From contig CM039508.1 in the NCBI GenBank assembly GCA_022432975.1, positions 23,142,542 to 23,206,541 of the forward strand: 64,000 bases of DNA, given 5' to 3'. Below, in pieces: positions 21,454 through 33,779 of this stretch; position 1 is the first letter of the stretch, and each line of letters begins with the position of its first letter. Source of the DNA: Begonia masoniana (lineage: Eukaryota; Streptophyta; Magnoliopsida; Cucurbitales; Begoniaceae). The position numbers and the translations under genes were made by a program. A model generated the notes under the pieces. It was not told the origin of the DNA and ran no database searches. It saw nothing but the letters and a program-made list of their open reading frames with translations.

Positions 21454-24400
21454 AATGCAAATGCATGCTATGCGTATGATTTCATAAATCCTGTAACATT
21501 TTCTTTACTTTACTTTACTTTACTGTACTGTGGTGTCACCGAGATCTCATCCCCCTAACCGAAGGGGGCCCATCCAGCGGTCGGACTACCCCGTGCGGTT
21601 AGAGGAGGGGGGTACACGTACAGCCGTGCCTGAGCCCCACCTCGCGTGACCTATAAACTGTATACCGAAGGGTCATTTAAACTGTATACCGAAGGGTCAT
21701 TTAAACTGTATACCGTAGGGTCATCCTTTCTTTGCATTTACTTTAAAATGTCGTGCGGAAATTCGTTTTCATGACATTTGAAATACGTGATGCATGAACA
21801 GATATGGACATAAAATAAACAACCAACATGCATACCATCAAGACCGAAATAGAATAGCCTATAACAATTGTAAACCTAACTACCCAACCAAAGCAATTTA
21901 AATCAAACAATCCACTGAGATCCTCAATGCTAAATCGAAGTACGGTGTAGGCCAATCGGCCAGAGTAAGTCACGAGAACTTACCTCGTGTCCGTTGCAGC
22001 TCAAGCTCCGTCCACGAGCGTTGTTTACCTAAGGCAATTCACAACAATTATCATTAAAATGCGTTTGAACCGTTAACGTCCAAATTAACGAAATCCTTAA
22101 CTAAGGAAATTCTTCTAAAGCTATAACTTAATTAATTGAGGCATTTCAACAACCAATTCGCGCTCGATTCTACGAAACATCCGATAACGAGCTTTTTCCA
22201 AAAACCCGAAATTCATTAAATTTAACGTTTCTCACAAATTAGTTTAACTTCGTCCAATAACGTTCAATACTTCCTTTATATCCCTAAACTCGATAAACCT
22301 ATCAATCTCGAACCCTAAATCGCGTTTTTAACGAAACCCTAAACAAAAACCCTAAACGTATAACTTCGTTAAAACTGAAAACTAACGTCCGAAAGCTGTA
22401 GAATCTTACCTAGGACGTTAATCGGAGGAGAAAACGCGAAGAACGGAGATTGGTCGGAGGAGAAACGGGCGTCGGCGTGAGGAATCGCCGTTGGAGAACA
22501 GAGAGAAGGCTCTCTGGTTTTCGCGAGGAGAGAAAGAAATGAGGGAGAAGAGGATTATGTGTTATTTTATAAAATTACTTTGGAAAATTACTATTTTGCC
22601 CTTCCTTCTATTTTATATTTATTTCGTCCTTTGTTTCATTAATTAACTAATTATTCGGTTTCACCAAATCTCCTTATTTCACCAATAAGTCCAACTTATT
22701 ATTAGGGTCCCTATAAAACTGTCCGTTTGCAAATCGGATCTCGTTTACTATTTTTACTAAAACGTCCTTATATTACGAGAAACGTAATTATTCGAAATAT
22801 AGCATCATTACTCCGAAAAATCCCGTAATTTCCTTAAAATTCCTATTAATAACTAGGATCCTAACAAAACCTTCTGTTTGCAAAACGGACTTGATTTGAC
22901 ATATTTATAAAAATGCCATTTATATTAAAATACTAATATCCTGAAAAGCCGAGTATTACAACTCCGCTGGTCAAAATCGCTTCCCAGCTACAAATCATCA
23001 CCATGAGCAACATCCAGCAACCAGACCTAAGCATTTTCTTCTAGAGTGAAGTCCTCACCTGCTGTTTCGTCGCCTACATCATAAGGTTCAAACTATAAGC
23101 CTACTTGCTTAGTAAGAAGTACAACAAATACATGAATGCTCATGAACGCATACTTAATATAATCATGTTCACATCTTTTATTCAGATCGGGAATCATGTT
23201 TGCGTTCACATTCATATTCATATCGTGGGAATCATATTCTTGTTCATCGTTCTCATATCATGGATTAAGGAGGAGTTTGTGCTGGGGGGTAGGCAGTGCG
23301 CGTGTACATGGCACTTACGGGCAAGAATCATAGTCCATCCCTAGACAGTGACATGGCCATAACCAACCCCTACTCTCACTTAATCAGGGTTTCATTCATT
23401 TCGTTTTCTTGTTTCATTTATAAGGGGGGTATGCATGTAAAACATTTTGTATTCTCGGTAAATAAAACATAATGCATGGACATAAACGTGTACAGAACAC
23501 GAGACCGTGGAAGGAGTCATTCACCAGAATACAAAGCATTTACTATTCCAAACATTGTACTAAAACAGAGAACTTCCTAAACATAACCAATCTTCAGAGA
23601 CAAATCCCAACCTACTACCCTTGTGATGTAGGGCCCTATGGGCCAGAAATCTTAATACACTCACTTACCTGGATTCCTTAGCAACGTCTTTCCTTCACTT
23701 AGAGCCTTTTCCACCTAAGACATTTCATGTATTAATGTAAAAAAACAAATCTTAAATAGTCTAAATTCAGGAATGGTAGTTTCCTAACTAAGTATATTTC
23801 CTAGAAGTCTAACTTATTTCATTTCGAGCATTGTATCAACCACCTAGTGTGCATAGAAACCTCAGCTAAACATTAATGGGATTCGGGTTCACCAACTACC
23901 CGAGGTCCGCCAACGTTTGTTATTTCTACTTATTATCTACAATAATCAAAAATACTGTGTTATTAGCTATTAACACTATGTTACTATAAATTTCTCAGCA
24001 AACCCGAATCTCAAGCTCTAATCTAAAATCAACTCCAAAATAACTAATCAGCAAACACATTGTCCAAATCTTACCTCGAGATTGGAGTATCGGGAGAAAT
24101 CAGGAGGAAGCTGATCGCTGGAGGGAGAACAGAGAAAAGAGCTGAGGGGAGAGAGAGAGTCAGCTGAAAGAGGAAAGTCAGCTGGTGGAGGTTTTTGTGA
24201 GGTTTTAGGATTTCTATTTTCTATTTATACACTTAATAAGCTAGGCTTAATTACAAGTTTGTCACCAAACCTAATTTTTATAAAAAGGACTGATTAAACT
24301 TGGCGCCTAAATTTTCGACCAAAGAAATATATTTATACAAAGGTAGCAGTTAATTCTGTTTCCTAAAAAGAAAGTTCACCTGTTCGAAGTTGTCGGGTGT

Positions 24401-24487
24401 TACATCCACCCCTCCTTAAACAAAATTTTTGTTCTAAAAAATTGATCAGGCAAATAGCTCTAGATACTTGTCTAACATGTCCTGCTG

Positions 24488-25082
24488 TCATTCCCACGTG
24501 GCTTCCTCAATGTCATGATTTCTCCATAATACCTTAACCAATGGAACCTCCTTGTTCCGTAACATCTTTACTGAAGAATTGAGAATTCGTCCTGGTATTT
24601 CTTCACATGCTAAAGTTGGTTGAATTTCAATGTTCACCGGTTCCAAAACATGTATCGGATCTCGTATGCATTTCCTCAACATTGATACGTGAAAGACATT
24701 GTGAATCCCGTCCATAGATGAAGGCAGTAATAACCTATATGCTATATTTCCAATCCTTGCCAAGATAGGAAATGTTCTAATGAATCGTGGATTAAGCTTT
24801 CCTTTCTTACCGAACTGCATAACTCCTTTGAACGGTGAGATCTTAAGGAATACTACATCCCCGACAGCAAACTCAAGTCCTCTTTTCCTCTGATCCACAT
24901 AACTCTTCTGTCGACTTTGTACATTTATCATCCTTTTTCTAATAATGGCGATCTTGTCCGACATCTGCTGTAAAATCTCAGGGCCTAAGAGTTTCGCTTC
25001 ACCAACTTCATCCTAGTACAACGGTGACCTACATTTTCTGCCATACAGTGCTTCATAAGGTGCCATAACGATGGTGGACTGG
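24488..25082 (-). pseudogene. Element C integrase C-terminus with chromodomain-like end
   Basis: The frame 24964-24488 contains SRQKSYVDQRKRGLEFAVGD, the GPY/F-type C-terminal domain of gypsy integrases, followed by [15 protein letters not shown]. It closes with the chromodomain-like LRNKEVPLVKVLWRNHDIEEATWE, which in chromoviruses directs integration to marked chromatin. The frame ends at a stop just after ATWE, so the last residues are lost compared with G. Element G cuts this reading at 25087; the upstream integrase continues at 37588. Confidence 0.85.
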
Positions 25083-25087
25083 TAACT
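25083..25087. other. Target site duplication of element G (taact), left copy
   Basis: TAACT here and at 37583-37587 flank element G exactly. Confidence 0.95.
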
Positions 25088-25347
25088 TGTAGCGACCCTA
25101 ATACTGTACCCAATTTCCCGTACTATTTTTTTCTTTTTCTTTTATCTCTATACTTTAAATAAACTCTAAACAGAACCTAAACCGAAATCGAAATCAGAAT
25201 CGAAATCGGAATAGAAATCTAACTTTTAAACCATCTAAAACAAACATAAAACTATTTAATAAAATAATTAAAATCTATAAAACAATTACAAAAATCAGAT
25301 CAAATAAAGGGGAGGGCAAAACTGTCCAGCCCGCGTGACCAAAAGGG

Positions 25348-25505
25348 GCAGCGAGCAGCGATCAGTCGCTGCATTGCTGCAGCGATTGATCGCTGCATGC
25401 AGCGATTAGTCACTGCAACATTGCAGCGAACGATCGCTGCAGCGTGCAGCAAGCAGCGAACGATCGCTGCAGCGTGCAGCGAGCAACGATCATTCGCCAC
25501 TCATC
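25348..25505. repeat. GCAGCGA palindrome array in the 3' LTR of G
   Basis: About six imperfect palindromes of the form GCAGCGA-N4-TCGCTGC. The other LTR of the same element (35450-35490) keeps only the outer remnants; about 135 bp are absent. Confidence 0.92.
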
Positions 25506-25522
25506 AGCGATCATTCGGCACC

Positions 25523-25548
25523 CCCTCTGGATTTTGAAATCCAGAGGG
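25523..25548. other. Perfect 12-bp stem-loop in LTR G
   Basis: CCCTCTGGATTT, loop TG, AAATCCAGAGGG. A hairpin of the same stem length at the same LTR position occurs in I (42726-42755) with different but still paired bases, and a shorter one in H (about 31276-31291). Such paired substitutions point to a structured RNA. Confidence 0.85.
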
Positions 25549-27654
25549 CGGCTCCCTTCTTTCTCTTTTCCTCTCTTTCCCTGCGTAGAAACCTCACCAC
25601 CCATAACTTCTTTCCACACTTCCATATAATTCACTCCATAAACATATAACATAACATCACTCAGACTTGACCCGAAACAAACTACTCAAAACACAATTTA
25701 AAACATAACCCGATTTCCTGAAAACAATTTGCGTGGATACGTTTAAAATCTAAACAAATCCTCCTGTTTTGAAATCAAACTAAAGACTATAAAAGTCAAT
25801 TTCTAAAACATTTCAAAACATCAATATATAAACCTATTCAGATCCAAACAACCTAAAATGTATCTAGCTATACAATAAATCTGTCTAATCCACCATTAAC
25901 CCAAAACATCCCAAAAGAAGCCCAAAATCTATACATACATCCCCACGGGTCGGTTGAGCATCGACTGCGCCAACACACTACCGCAAGCATCCTTCGTCAA
26001 CTGGACTCAAGCCTCTGGAGGAGGGACATCGTCCTCACCTGCCTCGATGTCTAGGTCACCTATACCATACAATACACTATGAGATAAAATCCCAGTAAGC
26101 TCTACGTAAATGCAATGCATGCTGTACGTATGAGTTCATTAATCAATTATGTTTCCTTTACTATGCAATGCTCAATAGGTGTCACCGAGATCCTATCCCT
26201 CTAACCAGAGAGAGCTCATCCAGCGGGCGGACTACTCTTTCCAGCTAGAAGCGGGGGGTGCACGCTTACAACACGTACAGCCTTGCTTGAGCCCGACCTC
26301 GCGTAACCAATAACAATACGCCTTTCGGCCAATACGCCTTTCGGCCAATGTTATGCTTTACATTTTCTTTAAACTCTGTGCGGAAGTTCATTTTCATGCT
26401 TTTGTTTAAAACAAGTGATGCGTGAACAGTTCAATATCTTAAAGTAAACAAGCAATAATGTATACCATCAAAGACTGTAAAACATAATCTATAAAACAAA
26501 TAAACCTAGCTACCCAACCAAAGCAATATAAAATAAGTGCATCTCCAAAAATCCTCGACACGACGTTCGACGTACGGTGTAGGCCAATCGACCAGAGAAG
26601 AATCACGAGAACTTACCTCGCGTCCAAAGCAGCTCAAGCTCCGTCCACGAGCGTTGTTTGTCTGAGACAAAACATAATATCGACGTTAAAACGAGTTTAA
26701 GCTATCGATCGTCCAGATTTATAAAACCTTAACTAAGGAACTTCCTAAAGTTCTAATCCACTTTATTGAGCAATTTATTCGAGCAATTTACGCTCGGCAC
26801 CTCAATTCCCAATTTACGAGTTTTCCCTAAAATTTCGAAAATCCCTAATTTTTAACTTTTCCACAAATCGGTTTAAATTCGTCAAATAACGTTCAATATA
26901 TCCTTTATATCCTTAAACACGATAAACCTATTAATTACGAACCCTAAATCGACATTTTTACCGAGTCCCTAAACGAAAACCCTAACGATAAACTGTACGA
27001 AACTCGGAATTTAACGCTCTAAAACTATAGAATCATACATAGAGCGTCGATTGGAGGAGAAAACGTGAAGAACAGAAGACGAACCGAAGAAAGATCGGAG
27101 GTCGGATCGTTGGATTCGTCGCGGGCATAGAAGAGATCGCAAGGGAGAAAAGAAGAAGAAAAGGCTCTGGCGTGAAAATGGAGAAGGAAGAAAGGATTTG
27201 ATGCTTTTAATAAATTTTGGTTTGCAAATTACCATTTTGCCCTTCTTTGATTTTTATAACCACTTCGTCCTTCGTTTCGTTAATCGGCTAACTATTCGGG
27301 TTATCGAAAACTCCATATTTTGCCAATAACTCCTATTCATTGCCAGGGCTTTATTAAAACTGTCCGTTTGCAATTTGGACCTCGTTTACTATTTTTACTA
27401 AAACGCCCTTTATATTACGAGAAATGTAACTACTCGGAATATAACGTTTAATCTCCGAAAATTCCCATAATTTCCTTAAAATTCCTATTAATCTTTAGGA
27501 TCGTAATGACGCTTTCTTTTTGTAAAACGGACCTGATTTGACATAATTACAAAAATGCCATCAAACAATATTATAATAATATAATATTATTATTCCGTAC
27601 AGCCGGGTATTACATTCCACCCTCCTTATTCAAAATTTTATCCACAAAATTAAA

Positions 27655-30600
27655 TCATACAAATAACTCAGGATATCTAGTCATCATATCCTGCTGTCGT
27701 TCCCACGTAGCTTCCTCCACTTCGTGGTTCCACCACAAAACTTTGACCAGTGGAATCTCTTTGTTGCGTAAGACTTTGGTAGAAGACTCCAAAATGCGTA
27801 CTGGTCTCTCCTCGTAGCTCAAGGTAGGTTGTACCTCGATCTCTGTAGTCTCCACAATATGCGACGGATCACGCAAGCACTTCCGAAGCATAGATACGTG
27901 GAATACGTCGTGAATACCCTCCATAGAAGTCGGAAGCTGTAGTCTGTACGCCAACTTCCCGATACTCTTCAGAATAGGAAAGGGCCCCACATAACGAGGG
28001 TTTAACTTACCCCTCCTTCCAAATCTCATAACGCCCTTAAACGGAGAAACTTTAAGGTAAACCTCGTCACCTTCTTCAAACTCAAGCTCTCTCCGTCTCG
28101 TGTCAGCATAGCTCTTCTGTCGGCTCTGAGCTATCTCTATACGCTGTCGGATAACGACAATCTTCTCTGCCGTTTGCTGTAGAATCTCTGGACCAACGAT
28201 GCTGGCCTCGCCAACCTCGTCCCAATATAACGGAGACCTACACTTCCGACCATATATGGCCTCATACGGAGCCATGCCAATAGTAGCCTGGAAGCTGTTG
28301 TTGTACGAGAACTCGATCAATGGCAAATATCTGCTCCACGATCCCTGAAACTCCAGCACACAAGCTCTGAGCATATCCTCAAGAATCTGATTCGTCCTCT
28401 CTGTCTGACCATCAGTCTGAGGATGAAATGCCGTGCTGAAATTAAGCTGAGTCCCCATAGCCTTATGCAGGCTCTTCCAGAACTTCGACGTGAATCTCGG
28501 ATCTCTGTCGGAGACAATAGAAACTGGCACGCCGTGAAGTCTGACAATCTCCTGCACGTAAAGCTCGGCGAGCTGATCCATAGAAGATGTCATCCTCACA
28601 GGTAAGAAGTGGGCCGACTTTGTCAATCGGTCCACTATAACCCATACGCCGTCATGGCCCTTCGTCGTCCTCGGGAGCCCCACAATGAAATCCATGGAGA
28701 TCTGCTCCCATTTCCACTCCGGAATCGGCAGTGGCAATAGTGTTCCGACCGGTCTCTGGTGCTCTACCTTCACCTGTTGACACACCAAACAGGTCTCAAC
28801 GTACTTGGCAACCTCCCTCTTCATGTTCGGCCACCAGAAATGTTGCTTTAAGTCCCGATACATCTTAGTACTTCCCGGGTGCACAGAATATGCCAAAGAA
28901 TGTGCCTCGGCCAGAATCTCCTTCTTCAGGTCCTCGTCGTTAGGCACGTACCACCTATGCCTGAACTTCAGAATACCATCCACTGATAAATGGAAATCTG
29001 ACGAGTCTCCCAATGTCATGCTGGATCGAAGCTCCTCATACTCCGTATCATTCTGCTGAGCCTCACGTATCCGATCCAGAATAGTCGGCCTGAGAGAAAT
29101 GTTGGCGAGCATACTGGACAACTCTGCCACTATCTCCACATCGAACCTCTCAATCTCAGACCGTAGCGTAACTGACATCGCTGCTAATGAAGGCTGACTC
29201 GCAGAAGGCACCCTACTCAAAGCATCAGCTACCTTGTTCGCCTTTCCTGGATGGTATTTGATATCAAAATCGTAATCTTTGACGAACTCAAGCCATCGTC
29301 TCTGTCGCATATTCAGCTCCTTCTGCGTAAATAGGTACTTCAAGCTCTTGTAGTCCGAAAATATCTCGCACTGCTGCCCATACAAATAATGTCTCCATAT
29401 CTTCAGTGCGAAGACCACAGCTGCTAACTCAAGGTCGTGTGTAGGGTAATTCTGCTCGTAGGACTTCAACTGCCGAGAAGCATAAGCAATAACTCTTCCC
29501 TCCTGTATCAATACGCAACCGAGTCCAACTCCAGACGCATCACAATAAATACTGAACTTGTCACCTTCAACAGGTAACGCTAATACTGGAGCGGTGGTCA
29601 ACCTCTGCTTTAACTCCATAAAACTATCATCACAAGCAGGCGACCATATAAATCTCTCATTCTTCCGAGTCAACCGTGACAGAGGAACTGCAATATTTGA
29701 AAATCCCTCTATAAACTTCCGATAGTAACCAGCTAATCCGAGAAATCCGCGCACCTCACGTACGTTCTTCGGCTGTGGCCAATCTCTGACCACCTGAATC
29801 TTGCTCGGATCCACAGAAACTCCATCCTGTGATATGATATGGCCAAGAAAACTGACCCGATCCAGCCAAAACTCGCATTTAGAGAACTTCAGATATAACT
29901 GGCGTTGACTCAAAATCCTCAGAACGATCCTCAAGTGCTCCTCGTGTTCTTCCTTCGTCTTAGAGTAAATCAGGATATCGTCGATGAAGACCACCACGAA
30001 CTTGTCCAGATACTCCTTGAAGACACGGTTCATCAAATCCATGAACGCTGCAGGGGCATTAGTAAGTCCAAAAGACATAACAAGGAACTCATAATGCCCA
30101 TACCTCGTTCGGAACGCCGTTTTCTGCACATCTTCCTTCCGGACCTTCAGCTGATAATAACCCGAGCGTAGGTCTATCCTGGAAAACACTCGGGCACCCT
30201 GTAGCTGATGAAATAAATCGTCAATCCGGGCAGTGGATACTTATTCTTCACTGTGAGCTTATTCAGCTCTCTGTAATCAATGCACATCCTGAGAGTCCCG
30301 TCTTTCTTCTTGACAAATAGAACGGGCGAACCCCAGGGTGAAACACTGGGTCGAATGAAACCCTTCTCTAGTAACTCATCAAGCTGAGTCCTCAACTCTC
30401 TCAACTCAGCTGGCGCCAACCGGTACGGGTTTTTAAACCTTGGCGCAGTGTTAGGATACACATCAATAGTGAACTCAATCTCCCGGTCCAGCGGTAATCC
30501 GGGAAGATCATCAAGGAATATATCAGAGAACTCTCTGACTACCGGAATGTCGCTCGGCTTCAATCCACTGAGCAACTGACAATCAAAGACAGAGGCCAAA

Positions 30601-30668
30601 TAAATAGAGCACGCACCTTTCAACTGCTCGTTGACCATCATGGAATAAGAAATAGGCGAGCTGCTCAA
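27655..30668 (-). pseudogene. Element G pol: RT, RNase H, integrase, chromodomain (one frameshift)
   Basis: The main frame (30189-27655, 844 residues) starts within RT. It carries [18 protein letters not shown] and the catalytic FIDD at residues 68-71. RNase H follows, with [12 protein letters not shown] near 215 and [13 protein letters not shown]. Next come an integrase zinc-binding region ([19 protein letters not shown] ... CLVCQ) and the integrase core with [25 protein letters not shown] and [16 protein letters not shown]. The C-terminus is chromodomain-like ([24 protein letters not shown]). The RT N-terminus lies in the overlapping frame 30668-30174 ([28 protein letters not shown]). A loss of about 1 nt near 30225 separates the two frames. 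Apart from that, pol looks intact, with all visible catalytic residues. Confidence 0.93.
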
Positions 30669-30882
30669 TCGGTTTATCGCCTAATAAGAAAACTCGGCTT
30701 TACCCGGGGGTCGGAAGGTCACAATCCCGGATCGACAGTCGATGGTGGCGAAGTGCTGCGCTAGCCAGTCCATTCCTAAGATAAGATCATACCGCTCTAT
30801 GCTCATAACTATCAAACGAGCATAAAGGGTAATATCCCCCACTGAGATGACGTTGCCCTGGAGAATACGTTCTGACTACATA
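30669..30882 (-). pseudogene. Element G protease C-terminal part, between pol and solo LTR H
   Basis: Coding-like sequence of the protease C-terminal half. The minus strand includes a MDWLAQHFATIDCRSGI-like stretch (about 30790-30710), the usual protease-to-RT linker of these elements. A stop lies between this segment and the RT frame. The protease active site is on the other side of H, at about 33870. Confidence 0.6.
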
Positions 30883-31140
30883 TGTAACGACCCTTTGTCC
30901 TACCCTTAATTTCCCGTTTAATTTTTTTTCATTTTATACTCTAAACTTTAACTTAGCGTTCGAGCGGAAGTAAAACTTTAAATCAAAACAGTTGAAGTAT
31001 AAACGTTAAACCATTTAATTAGAACTTGAAAACAACTTAATTAAACTTAAAACAATTGAATTAAAATAATCATAACAGAAGAAAACGTTCGGCCATGAAA
31101 GCAGGGGCAAAACTGTAAGGACCAGAGAAACAAGGGGGCC

Positions 31141-31330
31141 GCACGAACGCACATCTGTGGGCGTTCGTGCGCCCCACTTGTGGCCGCTCGAGCGGCCATG
31201 CAAGGGCCGCTCGAGCGCCCCTTCATTTGCCACGGGCGCTCTTGCGCAGCCCCTCCTGCGCCCGAACGCCAACTTCTCTGGAAAACCAGAGAGGTACGCG
31301 ACCCGGCGCCCCTCGACCTGCGCCCGTACG
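31141..31330. repeat. GC-rich hairpin cassette in solo LTR H
   Basis: A 10-bp perfect stem (GCACGAACGC / GCGTTCGTGC) at 31141-31170, a 16-bp perfect palindrome GGCCGCTCGAGCGGCC at 31182-31197, and a CTCTGG-AAAA-CCAGAG stem near 31276-31291. It sits where D and G have their GCAGCGA arrays. Confidence 0.88.
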
Positions 31331-31587
31331 CCAAACTCTCTGGATTCATTCTTCTCTTTTTTTTTCTCACGCCCTGTAGACAACTCACACACGCCCTCCC
31401 TTTCTCTTTTCTTCACCATTCCATCAACACACACATAACAACACACACAATACTCTATCCATTTCTCCTTCCTTCATCTTTCATCAATACATTTCACAAA
31501 CATACTTCGACACACATACATCGCATACTCTATATAAAAAAAACTATTCACTAACTCAAAACACGATCGAACATAGCCAATTTCATG

Positions 31588-32094
<507 letters not shown>

Positions 32095-33779
32095 ATTCAC
32101 TAACTCAAAACACGATCGAACATAGCCAATTTCATGAAAACGAACCGCGTGGTTCCGTTTAAAAGTTTAACATCTCACTGTTTGAAAAACGTTTAAAATT
32201 TTACAAAATACTTTCTATTTCCTATCCAGATCCAAACATCCTATAATATTCTAACAATTTCTATCCAAAATAACCCAAAATACCTATGTACGTCCCCACG
32301 GGTCAAAATCACGCTCCGACTGCCAGCGCACTCCCACGGGCCTCCTCCTTCAACATGCTCATACTTCAAGCGGAGGGACGTCTTCCTCACCTGTCTCAAT
32401 ATCGCCTACACCATAGAATTTAAACACGTGAGCTAGAGGCTCAGTAAATCTAAGTGAATGCACATGAATGCTATGCGTATGCTGATTTAAACTATGCATC
32501 GTTTTCATTTCTTTCATTTCAGTTCATTTCTTGTCACCGGGGCTTCTCTCTCACTAGATAGGAGCGGTACATCCGGCGATTGGATAGCCCCTCGTATCTA
32601 ACCGGGGGGAAGACATGCTTCATCCGACAGCCATGTCTGAACCACCGCCACCGACGTGACCATCGTTCCATTCGTTTACCTTTTTTCATTTGTAAATACA
32701 TGCATAGAAATTCGTTTTTCATGTTCGTTTTTGAAACAATGATGCATGAACAAGTGTCGTGCTATAAACAACGTATAACGAGCAGAAACATACAATAATA
32801 AGGTGACAACTTACAACTTAACAAGCCATAATTCTAACTACCCTTTCTAAACTACCCGAACGCATCTCCAATATCCTCGATCGACTCAATTCGTACGGTG
32901 TAGGCCTAGATGGCCAAACAAGTCACAGAGACTTACCTCGCGTCCGTTGTTCACCGAGCTTCGTCCACAACTGCTTGTTCACCTATAACATTTCACAATA
33001 TACGTATTAAATCGAGTCTAAAATAACCAAACTCCAAAATCATCATCTCCTAACTAAATGAAACTCCCTAGAATTCTAAAACATCTCCTTCAGGCATTTC
33101 ATCGAGCAACTCGCGCTCGTGATTCACCAAACTCCATTAATGGAGGTTTTCAAGCTCCAAGTTAACCAAATCTCAAATACAATTCTACAATTCGATGAAC
33201 TAAGCTCCAATAATAATCAATACGTCTATTTGAGGCATAACAAGCTCAACCTATCGATTTCAAACGTCGATTCCTGTTTTCAACGAAAACCCTAACAAAC
33301 CCTAATTGTTTTAAACTCTAAAAATCGCTATCTAAAGTTCTGAAAGCTTAGAACCTTACCTAGAGAGCGAAGACGGAAGAGAAACGTGAAGGTTCGCCGG
33401 AGATTTGAGGGACGTTGGCCGGAGTTTGAAAGAAATCGCCGATGAGAGGAGGAAGTCGCACGGTGAGGTTGAGAGAAAAGGGAAAGTTACGTGAAGTGGA
33501 GAAGGAGAAAAAGGGAGTTTGCTATTTTTAACTAAAATTGGCTTGCAAAATGACTAAGTTGCCCTTCACTTTAATTTCTATTTATTCCACCACTTATCTC
33601 GTTATTTCACTAGCGATCCGATTATCCAAAATTCTCATATTTCACCATAAATTCTAATTTATTATAACGGCTTCGTTAAAACTTTCCGTTCGTAAAACGG
33701 ACTAAATCTGATATATTTACAAAATGACATTCATATGCAGAAAATCGAAAACCCGATGAAAACCGGGTGTTACAGCATA

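Larger units (their letters stand above)
17646..22960 (-). mobile_element. Solo LTR D of a chromovirus, interrupted by E
   Basis: Starts TGTAACATCCCTAATACTG, ends GAGTATTACA and is flanked by ACTCC on both sides (17641-17645 and 22961-22965). The undisturbed 5' LTR of C reads AAACACTCCGCGGG at this site. Without E it is about 2.5 kb, and its backbone matches the LTRs of element G. There is no internal region, so this is a solo LTR left by recombination between two LTRs. A TATA-like TTTATAAAAT lies on the minus strand near 22565. Confidence 0.9.
16704..24404 (-). repeat. 3' LTR of element C, split by solo LTR D
   Basis: About 2381 bp once D and its duplicated target are removed, against 2318 bp for the 5' LTR. 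The length difference is about one 67-bp unit, because this LTR carries four such units and the other three. A TATA box (GTATAAATAG on the minus strand) lies at 24221-24230. The purine-rich tract next to it (24405-24420, AAGGAGGGGTGGA on the minus strand) is the plus-strand primer. Confidence 0.9.
25088..27614 (-). repeat. 3' LTR of element G
   Basis: 2527 bp. Contains the long GCAGCGA hairpin array (25348-25505), the perfect stem-loop at 25523-25548, a block with AGTAGTCCGCCCGCTGGATG (minus strand) near 26220-26240 and the AG|...|GTAAGT segment near 26615-26660. A purine-rich tract (27615-27630, AAGGAGGGTGGAA on the minus strand) adjoins it. Confidence 0.92.

Noticed and set aside
28317..30171. 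Several plus- and minus-strand frames of 60-90 codons across element G pol
   Set aside because: Shadows of the 844-codon pol frame; no independent support.
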